Positions 23,682 to 34,862 of a DNA stretch of 64,000 nucleotides are shown here, piece after piece; the stretch's first letter is position 1, and each line of letters begins with the position of its first letter. The position numbers and the translations under genes are program-made. The notes below the pieces were generated by a model, which saw only the letters and a list, made by a program, of their open reading frames with translations, was not told where the DNA came from and did no database searches. The DNA lies in the NCBI GenBank assembly GCA_017163975.1, contig JAFFSR010000004.1, forward strand, positions 1 through 64,000, given 5' to 3'. The DNA comes from Anastatus disparis (lineage: Eukaryota > Arthropoda > Insecta > Hymenoptera > Eupelmidae).

Positions 23682-26635
23682 ATGACCAACTCAGAGAGAA
23701 AAAGTAGCGACAGCTGTTCCTCATCTGTAAGTGCTAGTGATACTGAAAGTACAGCTGGGAGTTCAGCACGATCTAATTCAAAATCTAGATCACGAAAAGT
23801 TTTGAGAAGTGAAAATCGATCGATAATTTCTCGCTCGAGATCAAGATCTAGTTCAAACTCCAGTTCTAGTTCAAACTCCAGTTTTAGTTCAAACTCCAGT
23901 TCCAGTTCAAGCTCCAGTTCTAGTTCAAGCTCCAGTTCTAGTTCAAGCTCCAGTTCTAGATCTAGTTCACGATCTCGATCACGCTCAAGAGATGAAAAAG
24001 TAGAAAAAATTAGTTCAAAGGAAGAATCTGCAGTTGAAGATTTAGACGAATACGACGAAGAAGAACAGGAAGATTATGAAGATAATGACAGACTGCAAAA
24101 AAAGAAAAAGAAGAAGGGCGTTTATGATTTCATTATCCAAGAAGCTGAAGTAGATGATGAAGTTGAGGATGAGGAAGAATGGGAAGATGTAGAAGAAATT
24201 GGAATTGCTGAAAATGAAGCTGAGGAAGTTGGTCTTACCGCTAGAGAAATCGAAGGCAAAAGAAGAATACATCTATGGAAGTAAGTATCGTTTACTTGAA
24301 TTTGAAAATTAAAATGTATTGAAATAAGTTATTTACTTGATATTAAAATCTATAAATTTATTTTTTAGCTCGCAAAAAGAAGATGAAATTGTAGAATATT
24401 TAAAAAATAAGTATGGAGATCAGGAATCAGCTATTGTTGATCGTTTTGCTGATGGAAATGAAGACATGAACGATCAAATATCACAACAAACTCTACTTCC
24501 TGATGTAAAAGATCCAAACTTGTGGATGGTAAAATGTCGCATTGGTGAAGAAAAAAGTACAGCTTTATTATTGATGCGAAAGTATCTTACCTACTTATCT
24601 GCTGATAAACCATTATTAATCAAATCCGTGGTAGCACCTAAAGGAGCAAAAGGTTATATTTACATCGAAGCATATAGACAGCCTCATGTAAAAGCTGCTA
24701 TAGAAAATGTTGGTAACTTGAAGATGGGACAATGGAATCAACAGATGGTACCAATTAAAGAAATGACCGATGTTCTTCGAGTTGTCAAAGAAAAGGTTGT
24801 ATTACAAGCTAAACAATGGGTTAGATTAACGCGAGGCATTTTTAAAGATGATATTGCTCAAGTAAATTACGTTGATTTGACACGTAATCAAGTTCAGCTA
24901 AAATTATTGCCAAGAATTGATTACACGAGACCTAGAGGGACTTTGATAACAGCGAAGAGCAACTTTGAAGCCGCAAAAAGGAAAAGGAAACAGATACCAG
25001 CTGCAAAACTTTTTGATCCTGCAGCTATAAGAGCTATTGGTGGAGTAATTACTAATGATGGTGACTATTTAATATTTGAAAGAAACCGATACAGTAAAAA
25101 AGGCTTTTTATACAAAAATTTCTTGATAAATACAATTGTATCTGAGGGTGTGAAACCATCTCTCTCTGAATTACAACAATTCGAAGAAGCACCAGAAGAT
25201 TTAGACCTTCACTTAAGTAATGCACCTACAAAAGGTGGTTCTGCAGGCACAGTTACGCATACTTTTAAAACTGAAGACAACGTTATAGTTTGCGAAGGTG
25301 AATTGATAAATTTAAAAGGTCAAATTGTGGCAATCAATGGCAACACAATTATGGTAAAGCCAAAACATGAAGAGCTCAAGGAAGTGCTTGATTTCTCGGC
25401 GAGTGAATTAAAAAAATATTTTGTCCTGGGAAATCATGTTAAGGTAAAAATTTTATCCAAATGTATACTTATAAATATTATATCGGTATACTTAAAAAAT
25501 GATAATCTTAATTATTTTTTTACAGGTGCTTTCAGGAAAACATGAAGGAGAAACAGGCCTAATTATACACATTGCATCGAATCGTATTTCAATATTTTCT
25601 GATTTATCAATGCATACAATTGAAGTTTTATCCGATAATTTACAACAATGCACAGATACGGCCACGGGTTTACATAACACAGGTCGTTTTGAATTGGGTG
25701 ATCTTGTTCAATTAGATCGACAAACTGTTGGCGTTATCGTACGTTTAGACCGCGATAAATCTCATGTACTTTCAATGCATGCTAAAGTCGTGGAAGCGAA
25801 ACCACAAAGCTTGGAAAAAAGAAGAGTAAATCCGAATACGACAGCCTTAGATTCTCAACAAAGCACTATACAAAGAAAAGATAAAGTCAAGGTTATCTGC
25901 GGTCCTTATTCTGGCCGTGAAGGTGTCATTAAATACTTGTATCGCAGTTTCGCTTTTCTACACTCTCGCACATTTATTGAGAACGGCGGTATTTTTGTAT
26001 GTAAAACTAGACATCTACAGCTTTTTGGAGTTAACAAGATAAATGTGACGTTACCAAAGAAAAATACTAATATATCAAGTGTTACATCACTATGTTTTGC
26101 TTCGCCAATGCACCCAAGTGGTTCTGGCAGTCGTGGTGTCAGCAGAGGTAATAATAGAGGATGGAGTAGCAATAGAGAGTGGACTAGAGGAGGAAAAGGA
26201 GGAGCTAAACGTGATCGACAAATTATTGGATCTACAATCAAAATTACTGGTGGACCATATAAAGGCAATGTAGGCATCGTCAAAGATGAAATTGAAGAAA
26301 CAGTTAGGGTTGAACTGCATTCTACTTGTCAAACAATTCTTGTCTCTAGATCACATATTCTAAACGGCAATGCATCGACTGACGTTGATAAATTCAGTAT
26401 TCGCGATAAAACACCTGCTTACATAGCCGGCTATCAAACACCAATGTATCAAGGTAAAGATAAAATTTTTTACAAAAATATTTTGCAATTAAGTATTTTA
26501 TTGAACAATAATGAATTAATTAATAATCTTTTTTTTACAGATGGATCACGGACACCTCTTCTTGGTTCAATGACACCATGTTATGGTGTTTCTCAAACTT
26601 CTTATCAATCTGATGCTTGGGATCCAAAAGCTTAA
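23682..26635 (+). CDS. Spt5-like transcription elongation factor, C-terminally short
   Basis: Four exons: 23,682-24,280, 24,369-25,443, 25,526-26,453 and 26,541-26,635; introns GT-AG, 72-88 bp; 898 codons plus stop. Spt5 pairs with Spt4 as DSIF on RNA polymerase II, in pausing and elongation. Domains: acidic/Ser-Arg N terminus with a long Ser run (1-110), acidic region to about 190, NGN domain about 249-335 ([29 protein letters not shown]), KOW1 about 348-382, KOW motifs near 499-530, 551-600 and 673-725 (KVICGPYSGREGVIKYLYRS), a Gly/Arg linker 755-787, and a KOW at 793-835. The C-terminal repeat region is minimal (YQTPMYQDGSRTP) and ends at AWDPKA. Typical animal Spt5 is about 1,050-1,100 residues and continues past AWDP to a final KOW module, absent here. 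This may be a truncated paralogue; a main Spt5 elsewhere is inferred, not seen. The start ATG opens the conserved acidic N terminus. Confidence 0.93.
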
Positions 26636-26693
26636 AAAATTTAGCGATGATTATTATCTTTGTATTTATGGTAATCATAGAAATGTAATTTTT

Positions 26694-26699
26694 AATAAA
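26694..26699 (+). promoter_or_regulatory. Candidate polyadenylation signal for Spt5-like gene
   Basis: AATAAA lies 59 bases after the stop codon, at a normal distance. Its mirror occurs in the left arm. Such hexamers are common in AT-rich DNA, so confidence is moderate. Confidence 0.5.
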
Positions 26700-27175
26700 T
26701 ATTTTTATAAACAAACTTATAACTTCTTATATAATATTTTCTCCTTATCCTTTTCGTGAAATCAGTTGCAGGCTTAAGTTGTAGTTATGAATAATAAAGA
26801 AGTCATTAAAGTTTCACACTATTTATAAATCAAAGTTATCGTGAGGTATTATACAAAAAATTATTTTAAATAAATTATACAATAAATATATTACATTAAT
26901 ATTTAAAGAACAAATCAAGTTTCAGCCACTTTATCTAACCAATAGGGTAAAGTTGCTAAAAGTTTAAAATAGATACTATTGAGGTTTCAATGAATAAATA
27001 AAAAAATAAATTGGTCTATAAGTTGTGACCATGTATTCGAGTCGACGTCGCATCAATACCCGAACTCGTCAAAATTTATTTAATTGATTTTCAAGAAAAT
27101 TAAGAAATTACAGAGGGAATTTGCCGAGACTCCCTCACGCTCGGGAAACGCGGGTATTTTTAAAATTACATATAT
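26700..27175. other. Spt5 downstream flank (right arm)
   Basis: Mirror of about 10,556-11,020; no further gene. Confidence 0.5.
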
Positions 27176-27719
27176 TTAAGGAGACGTACAGCGGACACTA
27201 CACCTGTACTCATAAATATTAACTTTCTTTTCATTTCATTGCTTGATTTCCAGAGAAGAAATGCATTAACTTGTAGTGTGTTCAGTGATGATTATTTAGT
27301 TATATTTTTAAATAAATTCATTCATTAGTTTTTAAAATATTCGGATTTTTGGTACAAAATCGAAAACTTTCAATACATAATATTGGAACCTAAAATTCTG
27401 AATAACTGATTGAATTTTTTTGAAAATTTAACTGTATAATCTTCATAGTACACTCGACGGTAACATATTCGATTCCGTTTTTTTTTCTTTGATTTTAAAA
27501 TCACATAACCTCATTGGATAATTCCATTAGTTTTTTCATTTTCATTTTATTTTCATTGGAGAATTTTTAAATCAAAGAAAAAGAACGGCAATTAATGTCT
27601 TTCCGTCGAGTGTACATACTACAAGTTAATGCATTTCTTTGCTGAAAATTTTGCAATAAAATGTGAAGATCCTCATTATTTATGAGTACAGGTGTAGTGT
27701 CTATTTTACATTTCCTTAA
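27176..27719. mobile_element. TTAA-flanked MITE, long form (right arm)
   Basis: Inverted partner of 9,067-9,613, including the nested TIR element at about 27,452-27,614 (ends ACTCGACGG and GTCGAGTGT). Confidence 0.75.
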
Positions 27720-28261
27720 TTTACACTCTACTTTTTTGTGCACTAATAAAGAAATGGGATATTCAAATAAATACGAGTTTGATTTTTTAATGAACAAATA
27801 AATAAATTAACTTAATTTTTATTAATTAATATCACAGAAAAAAAAAACTCTTTTAATTTATTTTAACGAACGTCACGGCATGCCGAAAAAAGACGTTGCA
27901 ATGTTGTTAAAATGGAATATTTGAAAAGTTGCTTAAAGGGTAAAATTGATACGTTTAAAAATCTACAGTAATTTCGTAGGATATTGTGTCCGATATTTTC
28001 TAGAAATCTTATCATTTTTTTAATAATAAATTTAAATAACATTTTTTCCTATTCATTTGTTATTCATAGAAACATAATTTTTTATCTATTCATTCCCCAT
28101 TCTCTTAAAAAACGAAAAACTTTGTAATCACATCCATATTTGATTGTAAAGTTGTAATGATTTTTATCAAAGATATAAAATATTGAATGTACGTAAATGT
28201 TTTCTATTAATGGTAAAAATTATTGGTTTAGTATTTTTCAATAATTAAATGTTATATGGTC

Positions 28262-28452
28262 GTCAGTAGTTTAGTCGGTGGAGCGATAGATCCGTGATCT
28301 CGAGATTCCGAGTTTGAATCCCGCTCTTCGCAGCTGATTGATACAAGCACCACTGTACGTTACGTGCGCTTTGTTAACAAACACTGACGACCTCCGTCGT
28401 TAATTAGCATTTCAATGATAGCGTAATATACCGACGTCAAATAAAAAAAAGT
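28262..28452 (+). repeat. tRNA-derived SINE, type A
   Basis: Head with box A-like TAGTTTAGTCGGTGGAGCG and box B-like GAGTTTGAATCCCGC, body with CAAGCACCACTGTACGTTA and CTGACGACCTCCGTCG, ending in an A run. Same family as 46,086, 48,719, 55,505 and 61,650. It lies exactly outside the right arm of the palindrome. Confidence 0.8.
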
Positions 28453-28857
28453 ATATCTGGTAAAAAGCATGAAAAATATTTAATTTCTTTTACTTCTCGT
28501 TTGCGTATAAATGTTGTTAATATATTTCGAAATTTTTTGAAATTTCTGATCTTATTTATATTTATAAATTTAATTTAATAATTTTTCGTCAAATATTGTA
28601 ATATTTTGGTTTGAATTTTTTATTTTCCGTAGTATAAAATTAACCAGCTCGGCTGGTTAGCTTATTAACAGTTAGCTAGATTCATTAACTAAGAAAATAT
28701 AGTAGATTTTCTTACAAGGAGATAAGCCTCGACCGTCATAACACGTACGTGCGGAAGTTTCATTTAATCTCACTGTAAGAAATAATGCTTTTCTCTATCT
28801 CTATTCGAAACCACGTTACATAAATTATCAATTATTTGCTTTTTTCTGTTTTAGCGC

Positions 28858-28952
28858 GTGTATGTGTTGTTCTTTGCTGCCGCCCAGCATTTGTCATGCG
28901 AGTGTAACGAGCGTGACTAGGCTGGCGGCGGCAGCAAAGAAAAACACATGCA
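28858..28952. repeat. GC-rich hairpin
   Basis: TATGTGTTGTTCTTTGCTGC on the left pairs with GCAGCAAAGAAAAACACATG on the right, around CCGCCCAGC / GCTGGCGGCGG. It is the most GC-rich hairpin of this area. No ORF. Confidence 0.7.
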
Positions 28953-29598
28953 CAAGCCTAAATCACGAGAGAAAGAAAGACACGTGAAAAACACGAGCAC
29001 AAGAATCCTCTTTTATGAACGAGAAAGAGAGAGAGAGAAACACATAAAAACACACGCACAAGCCTCTTTTATTTTTTATACGAGTTAAAATGAGAAAAAA
29101 GAATGTGTACACTTTTTATAACACTGTACTATTTATAATATAAGATTTTAAAGTTTAGAATCATATTTTATTAGAATACAATTCGTTTTAATTTATTAAC
29201 GCAACGTACACATCGTCTGTCTTTTTTTGTTATGAGAGAGACAGAGACAGAATACAATTATAAACACGAGCCTACGGCTTTTAGCAACAGTTTTGGTTAG
29301 GTCGAGTCTATGTTTCTCCTCGAGAGATATTTTAACGTGAGGCACGGAAGGCGCCGACAGGAGGCGCTAGAGTCGTTTCAACTGTAGCTAAAAGTGCTAC
29401 TTTTTCTAGTATAAAGGCTCGGCGGAACCGCGTGGTTTCGCCTAAGGGATAGAGAAAAATAGTTTATCCTTAACTTACAGCTGAAAACTCGTTAACTAAA
29501 AGTAAAATGTTATGGTAGTATACGAAGCTTTGCGTATGCGCGTGAACGATTATAGCAACTACTATGCCGTCTCTATCCTTTTCCTATATAATCGTTAA

Positions 29599-29985
29599 AA
29601 GGCGGCCGGGACTATTTGCCGCATGGGGCGCTGCAGGTGAGAGAAAAATATAAAATATTTTTTATACACGGATTTACAATTTGTTAAGACAATAATATAC
29701 TTCTAACGTTGTCAATAACTCTTGCCATATATATGTAGAATAATTATCGATGCTAATTTTGTTTGAGAAGTCTAAAATTTTTTTGCAAAGCGAAAAATGC
29801 TGCGTGTGATAGAGCCGATGTAAATATGTGTATTTTTCTTTAGTGCGACAGAGAAAGTAATACTAAAGAATGATGAATACATATGCTCTCGCCGGCTCTA
29901 TCTCGCGCTGCATTTTTCGCTTTATAACAATATTTTAGACTTTTCAAGCAAGATTAGCATCAATAATTATTCTACATATACAGTA
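29599..29985. mobile_element. Foldback MITE related to 690-1,200, right end lost
   Basis: Shares ACTATTTGCCG, GGTGAGAGAAA and CATATATATGTAGAATAATT with the element at 690. Central arms pair: AAGCGAAAAATGC near 29,797 and GCATTTTTCGCTTT near 29,910. It is interrupted where CAGTACTGGGCAATAATTCT begins. Confidence 0.65.
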
Positions 29986-30430
29986 CTGGGCAATAATTCT
30001 GAGCAGGCTATCAAATTTTTGCTCCGACTTTGAAAAAGCGTATCTTCTTCAATTTTCATCCTAGAAAAAATTAAAAAAAAACATTTTAAAGTATTCTTTA
30101 AATGCTTTCTTTTTAGTTTACTTACATTTTTTTAACGATATAAAAAAAAAAAATAATCGCTTTGGCAATTTTGAAATTTTTTTCATTTTTGCATTTTTCT
30201 TCAATCAGCTGTTAGTTTTTTAAATAATTGAGCTAGAAAAAATTTGAAAAAAGATTTGGAAAGGGCTCTAAAAATGCTATTTGTAGCTATTTTTACAAAA
30301 AATTTTAAATTATTTTTTGTCAAGTTTTAAGCATATAAAGTTATCGATCTAATACTTTTGCAGTTGTAAAAAACACTTGAATAGCAAGTGGAAAATAATC
30401 GCTGGTGCAAAACTTTTGATTTCTATGATA
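29983..30430 (+). mobile_element. Possible Tc1/mariner-type end fragment
   Basis: ACAGTACTGGGCAATAATTC resembles Tc1/mariner termini (inference from pattern). The following 400 bp is AT-rich without transposase coding. The opposite TIR was not found. Confidence 0.35.
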
Positions 30431-30565
30431 TAATTTTTGCAAAATAAATCTTTTTGTTGTTTCATACTTTATTATGTTTTATTATTAATAATGAATAGTT
30501 ATAATTTCCTACTAAAATTAAATCACTACTTCACCAGCGATTCATTATTTGTTTTTCATAGTGAA

Positions 30566-30685
30566 CTTGCTGCCCGATATGAAAAAAGTCGTATATTCTC
30601 CTCGGGAGAAAATCGGACTATCGCTGCTCGATATGAAAAAAGTCGTATATTCTCCTCGGGAGAAAATCGGACTATCGCTGCCCGC
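30566..30685 (+). repeat. 54-bp tandem duplication
   Basis: Two adjacent 54-bp units containing GTCGTATATTCTCCTCGGG. The homologous place in the sister element (35,535-35,600) has a single unit. In one frame it reads as two 18-residue repeats, but the frame has no family match. Confidence 0.8.
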
Positions 30686-30892
30686 GTATTTTCCGCTTTC
30701 GCTATATTTCACTTTTTACAATTTTTATTTAATATATATAAATATATGTTATTAGTTAATTTCTAGATAGAAGATCGCTAAGAGAGTGAGAATATTGGCG
30801 AGATTTCTGGCTAAGAAGTTAGCTAATATTAAGTTATTTTGTTTAATATTAGTTAATATCTAGCTGCAAACTATTTTAAAATTTTACCAGGG

Positions 30893-31754
30893 TTATTTCT
30901 GAAATGAAAAATTACTAAAATTAATAATTTTGCTCATAAATAATAATAGAAAAAAGGATAAAAAATTAGATTAAAAAAGTTTTTATTTCGGATTTCTATA
31001 AAAATAGATCTACCATATATGTTAAAATTGTATGTTAAAATTAAGTCATTCGTTCATTTCGCTTTTAATAAATTATAAGAATTAAAGTAGGTAGCTATTT
31101 TCCTTTATTAATAATATATTACATTACAAGAGACGAATTTGTGACGGAATCAACAAGATTCGTCTCGTGTAATGTATACTCTTTTTCATACCAGCCTGCC
31201 AAAAATTGTTATATTATTAACATAACAAGCTAAACGTGAAGGGCTTTTTAACATCCGTAACATTTAGTCACGAGCGAATGCGAGTAACGAAACGTTGACG
31301 TATGTTAAAGAGCCCGAAGCAAAGAAAACCAGCCAACGATAAAATGTATGTGCGCGGATTTATACAACGGCGAGCTATATACCTTACAATTTTTTGTGTT
31401 AGATATACATCCCGGATCGTGTATAGTTGATGCGAAAGAGAAAAACTGTTCGTTCTGTTCTTACTTTTAAGTCTGTCTTTCTCTTTCGCATTTACTGCGT
31501 TCTCATATGCGTTCACTCACACTCACTGTGTATGACACTCGAAAATACGCACATGGACTTTGATTTTCTTCCATCCCTGTGTGCACGCTATCTAGTTAGC
31601 CGGTAAGGAATTCGGCGTTTCGGCAAAGGCAAGCAGGGACGAAGGTTGTATTTTCAGCATATATGGTATGAAAATGCATTTACAAGGCCCTATACTTTCG
31701 ACTCCAATAACAACGTTATTATAAACTAAAGATTTGCTACTATCACGCTAAAAA
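30893..31754. other. Intergenic with small inverted repeats
   Basis: A hairpin at 31,121-31,173 pairs ATTACAAGAGACGAAT with ATTCGTCTCGTGTAAT. A looser one at 31,240-31,320 pairs GGGCTTTTTAACAT with ATGTTAAAGAGCCC. An 82-residue minus-strand ORF (31,516-31,268) is not supported as a gene. Confidence 0.45.
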
Positions 31755-32205
31755 ATAAATAAATTAGATAAAATTTACAATAAATAAACTGAAAGTAGTA
31801 TTTTTTCAGCTAAATTAAGATGAAAATTCTCTTGAATTTAGCTACCTTTAGCTATAAGTGTAATGTAATAACCTTCAGCAAAAAAAAAGCTGAATTTAAT
31901 AAAAATATTTATATCTTAACTAAAATTATCTAGATTTAAAATGATTTGACTGAAATTCATAATTAATTAGCTAAAATTTACAATAAATTAGCTAAAAATT
32001 ACTTTTTTTTCAGCTGAATTTTTCTAAATATTCTCTTAAATTTAGCTATCTTTAACAAAAAAAAGATGAATTAATGAAAAATAGCTATTTTTTAACTAAA
32101 ATTATCTAAATGTAAAATATAATAATCAGCAAAAATTAAAAATAAATTAACTAAAATTTACCATAAATTAACTGGAAATAGCATTTTTTAGCTAAATTTA
32201 ATTAA
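31755..32205 (+). repeat. ~190-bp diverged tandem repeat
   Basis: AGCTAAAATTTACAATAAAT, followed by TTTTTCAGCT and TTTAGCTA-rich sequence, recurs from about 31,757, 31,965 and 32,145. The units are diverged and AT-rich. Confidence 0.6.
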
Positions 32206-32398
32206 AAATGTCTGAATATCTGAGTAAAATAAATGAGACAGGGTGGCGATATATTTGAAGAGGGGTTAAGGAGGGGCAATTCTGAGAGGCTGACAGCGGC
32301 AGCGGCGAAAATACTTTATAATATAGAAAGATATATATTGTATTAACATTAATACAAATTTGCAATATAATTTTAAATTTATTGCAGTTAATTTAACC

Positions 32399-33280
32399 TA
32401 TACTAACAAGAAGAGCACCCCACCTCCAGGAAACGCATTTGGTTGAAACTGCAGGATATGATTTTTTTATAAAAAAAAATGAACCCGTGTTTTTTCTTTT
32501 TGCCTAATAGGCCCCCTAGACAAGGATATAAACATTTTTTTAAAAATATGATGAATAAGAACCTTCATAAGAACTTAAGTCACCAAAGAAGTAAGACTTT
32601 TACAAAGAAATACAAAAAAGATAAAATAAAGCATGAATTGTATGCTTTAATTAAAGCTTTGTTGCATTAAAAAAGCTTTTGTTGTTCGATAGTTATTTTT
32701 AATCAAATAGTACCACATTTTTTTTTTTTTTTTTTTTTTTTTATTATTATTATCTACGGAGCAAGCTCCATCATTTGCATATTTATACCAATTTTTTAGC
32801 GTTATTTAGTGAAATATTATTTAACGTGGTGTCAACCCACGGCAGAGACAGCGAAAAAGCGACCAGACGGGGAATCGATCCCTATTTACTTAATATTTAC
32901 TTAATATTTTTAGCATATAAAATATGATCAATTTTTTATGCTATTTCATTAGCATATTTTAATCGCCTGTAACTTTTGAACCACTGAAGCTTTTTTAATG
33001 CAACAAAGCTTAAATTAAAGCATTTAATTTGCACTTTATTCCATTTTTTATGTATTTTTTTGTGTGAGTCTTAGTTGTTTGGATATTTAAGTTCTTATAA
33101 AGGCTCTTTTTTACTATATTTTCGATAAAATGTTTATATCCTTGTCTAGGGGGCCTTTTAGACGAAAAGAAAAAACACGGATTCATTTTTTTTTCATCAA
33201 AAAATCATATCCTGCAGTTTCAGCTGAATCCGTTTCCCGGAGGTGGGGACCTCTCCTTGTAAGTCAGAAATTTTTTATCA
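32399..33280. mobile_element. Foldback element with ~330-bp arms
   Basis: The left arm (32,399-32,700) and right arm (32,930-33,270) are inverted copies: CCCTAGACAAGGATATAAAC at 32,513 and TTTATATCCTTGTCTAGGG near 33,132. The single-arm copy at 1,936 belongs to the same family. A SINE sits in the loop. Confidence 0.75.
32716..32881 (-). repeat. tRNA-derived SINE, type B, head truncated
   Basis: A long T run (32,717-32,742) is the poly-A tail on the minus strand. The body shares ACGGCAGAGACAGCGAAAAA and AGACGGGGA with the copy at 5,380. Confidence 0.6.
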
Positions 33281-33659
33281 TAATGCACAGCATTGTAATC
33301 ATAATACACAGCATTGTAATCCTAATTTTCATACAGTTTTATCAAAAGCAATTAAACCTTGTGGCAGACCTAGATCTTTGACTAGAAGCACAATAAAAAT
33401 CTGTAAAAGTAAGCAATAATGTTATGTACATACTGCAGCAGTAGAGATGATTATAAATTATAAACGAATAATCAATAAAATTATATAAAAACTATATGTT
33501 ATCAGTTGAGATAAATTAGTTAATAATAAGTTTGTAATTTATTCTTTTTTTTATAAATGTGTTGTTTTGTCGTTGCTTACAAATTCACAATAATGATAAA
33601 ATTTCACAAAAAAATTCTTTCTAAATCATTTTGTATTTACTTTTAGCTTTTCACACACT

Positions 33660-33663
<4 letters not shown>

Positions 33664-33714
<51 letters not shown>
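33664..33714. repeat. (CA)n microsatellite
   Basis: About 25 uninterrupted CA units following a short ACTCATACACA lead-in. Confidence 0.95.
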
Positions 33715-33717
<3 letters not shown>

Positions 33718-34862
33718 TTTCATGAATAGTGATGATATAATGTTATTTACAATAAAATTGATTTAATTATTACAATACTTTTTTTATGAAGAATATTTAT
33801 TTTTAATAAATTATTTCTGTTTCATTTTTTGAAAAATTTTTATTTTGAAATAAAATTATTTTAATAATTTAAACTAATTTTATTAAATTAATAAAACAAT
33901 AAAAAAGTACAAAAAAAAATAATTTCATTTTTTTTTATTAAAAAACATGTTAAAATACATATTAGAATACAGTCAGTATTTTATTTTTTAAAAAATGATA
34001 ATGAAAACTATAAGTATACACTGAATTTTTTAATTATTGAAACCTCTTCAACAAAATAATTATCTTTTTTCAACACCTGGCCCGAAACTACTACTTTTTT
34101 ACATAGCGCCAAAAAAAGTTGTATTTTCGGCCCGGTGTTGAAAAAAATCGCATTTTCGCCACGGGAAAAAAAAAGAATGCCTTAAATCGTATGTTTGCCC
34201 CCCTCGTCTTCGGCTCGGGTGACAATTTACATACGATTTCAGACATTCTTTACTTTTTTTCCTTAGGGGAAAAATATACTATTTTTTTAAGATGAATAGA
34301 ATGTCAATTATGAATCTCATAATCTAATTTAAAATAAAAACCAGTGTGGCAGTCTTTGGGATTGGCCGACAAAAGTGAAACTTCTTTACGAAGCTAAGAA
34401 CTCATAAATGTTTATTTAATTTTTATCACTGTTTTTTTGCACGTTTAAACAATGTAAAGAAAAGATTGAACACCATCAAACATTATAAAGATAGAAAGAA
34501 AGAAAAAGAGGGAAAACTACAAACCGCTATTGCTTCCTTTATTCATTCAGATTGGTATTATATATATAATATGCATGTATACATATAATATATTTGCATT
34601 TGACATCAAGTCATTTCCGCGAGTTTTTCTTTATATGTATTTAGTATCTTGTTTTGCCATAAAGGCACGGTCGCGCATCCTATATACATACACTTCCGTT
34701 TCATTAGTTCCGTTGCATCTAGCGTCATGAAATTAATTCACTCCCGTATAATTTTTTTTATACATCGCTTATGGGAGGTGTACACCGTCGGTAAAGAAGT
34801 TTCACTTCAAAAAATATTTTAATATAAACTAATTTTTTTTAATGAAATAAATTAATAAGTAA
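33715..34862. other. Intergenic with two adjacent hairpins
   Basis: At 34,070-34,135 TTCAACACCTGGCCCGAAA pairs with TTTCGGCCCGGTGTTGAA. At 34,158-34,262 GGAAAAAAAAAGAATG and ATCGTATG pair with CATACGAT and CATTCTTTACTTTTTTTCC. These look like small hairpin MITEs. No supported gene; the 66-residue ORF near 34,530 lies in AT-rich sequence. Confidence 0.5.

Larger units (their letters stand above)
19821..28250. repeat. Right arm of giant inverted duplication
   Basis: Inverted partner of 8,425-17,852. It carries the intact Spt5 copy, three 38-bp minisatellite units, and lacks both the 121-bp hairpin and the ~930-bp left-only segment. Beyond about 27,940 similarity to the left arm falls and ends near 28,250, next to a SINE. 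Confidence 0.9.
28629..30892. mobile_element. CCCTGG-type element, composite copy
   Basis: Left-end sequence AATTAACCAGCTCGGCTGG and right end TTTTACCAGGG match the element at 34,863-36,972. Internal shared blocks are at 29,470-29,600 and 30,535-30,880. It has been expanded by about 765 bp near 28,700-29,465, a foldback MITE (29,599-29,985) and a further sequence starting at 29,983. The leftmost bases are diverged from the expected CCCTGG. Confidence 0.6.

Noticed and set aside
23860..23990. Poly-serine coding run as a possible assembly artefact
   Set aside because: Codons are mixed (AGT, AGC, TCC, TCA), the run is present in both arms, and Ser/Arg-rich N termini are usual in Spt5.
8425..28250. 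Integrated viral segment or bacterial island as explanation for the palindrome
   Set aside because: Spliced Spt5 genes and insect MITEs fill the arms; no viral or bacterial genes or integration motifs were seen.
30437..30766. 109-residue ORF with two 18-residue repeats
   Set aside because: Produced by a 54-bp duplication in a non-autonomous transposon; the sister copy does not keep the frame.
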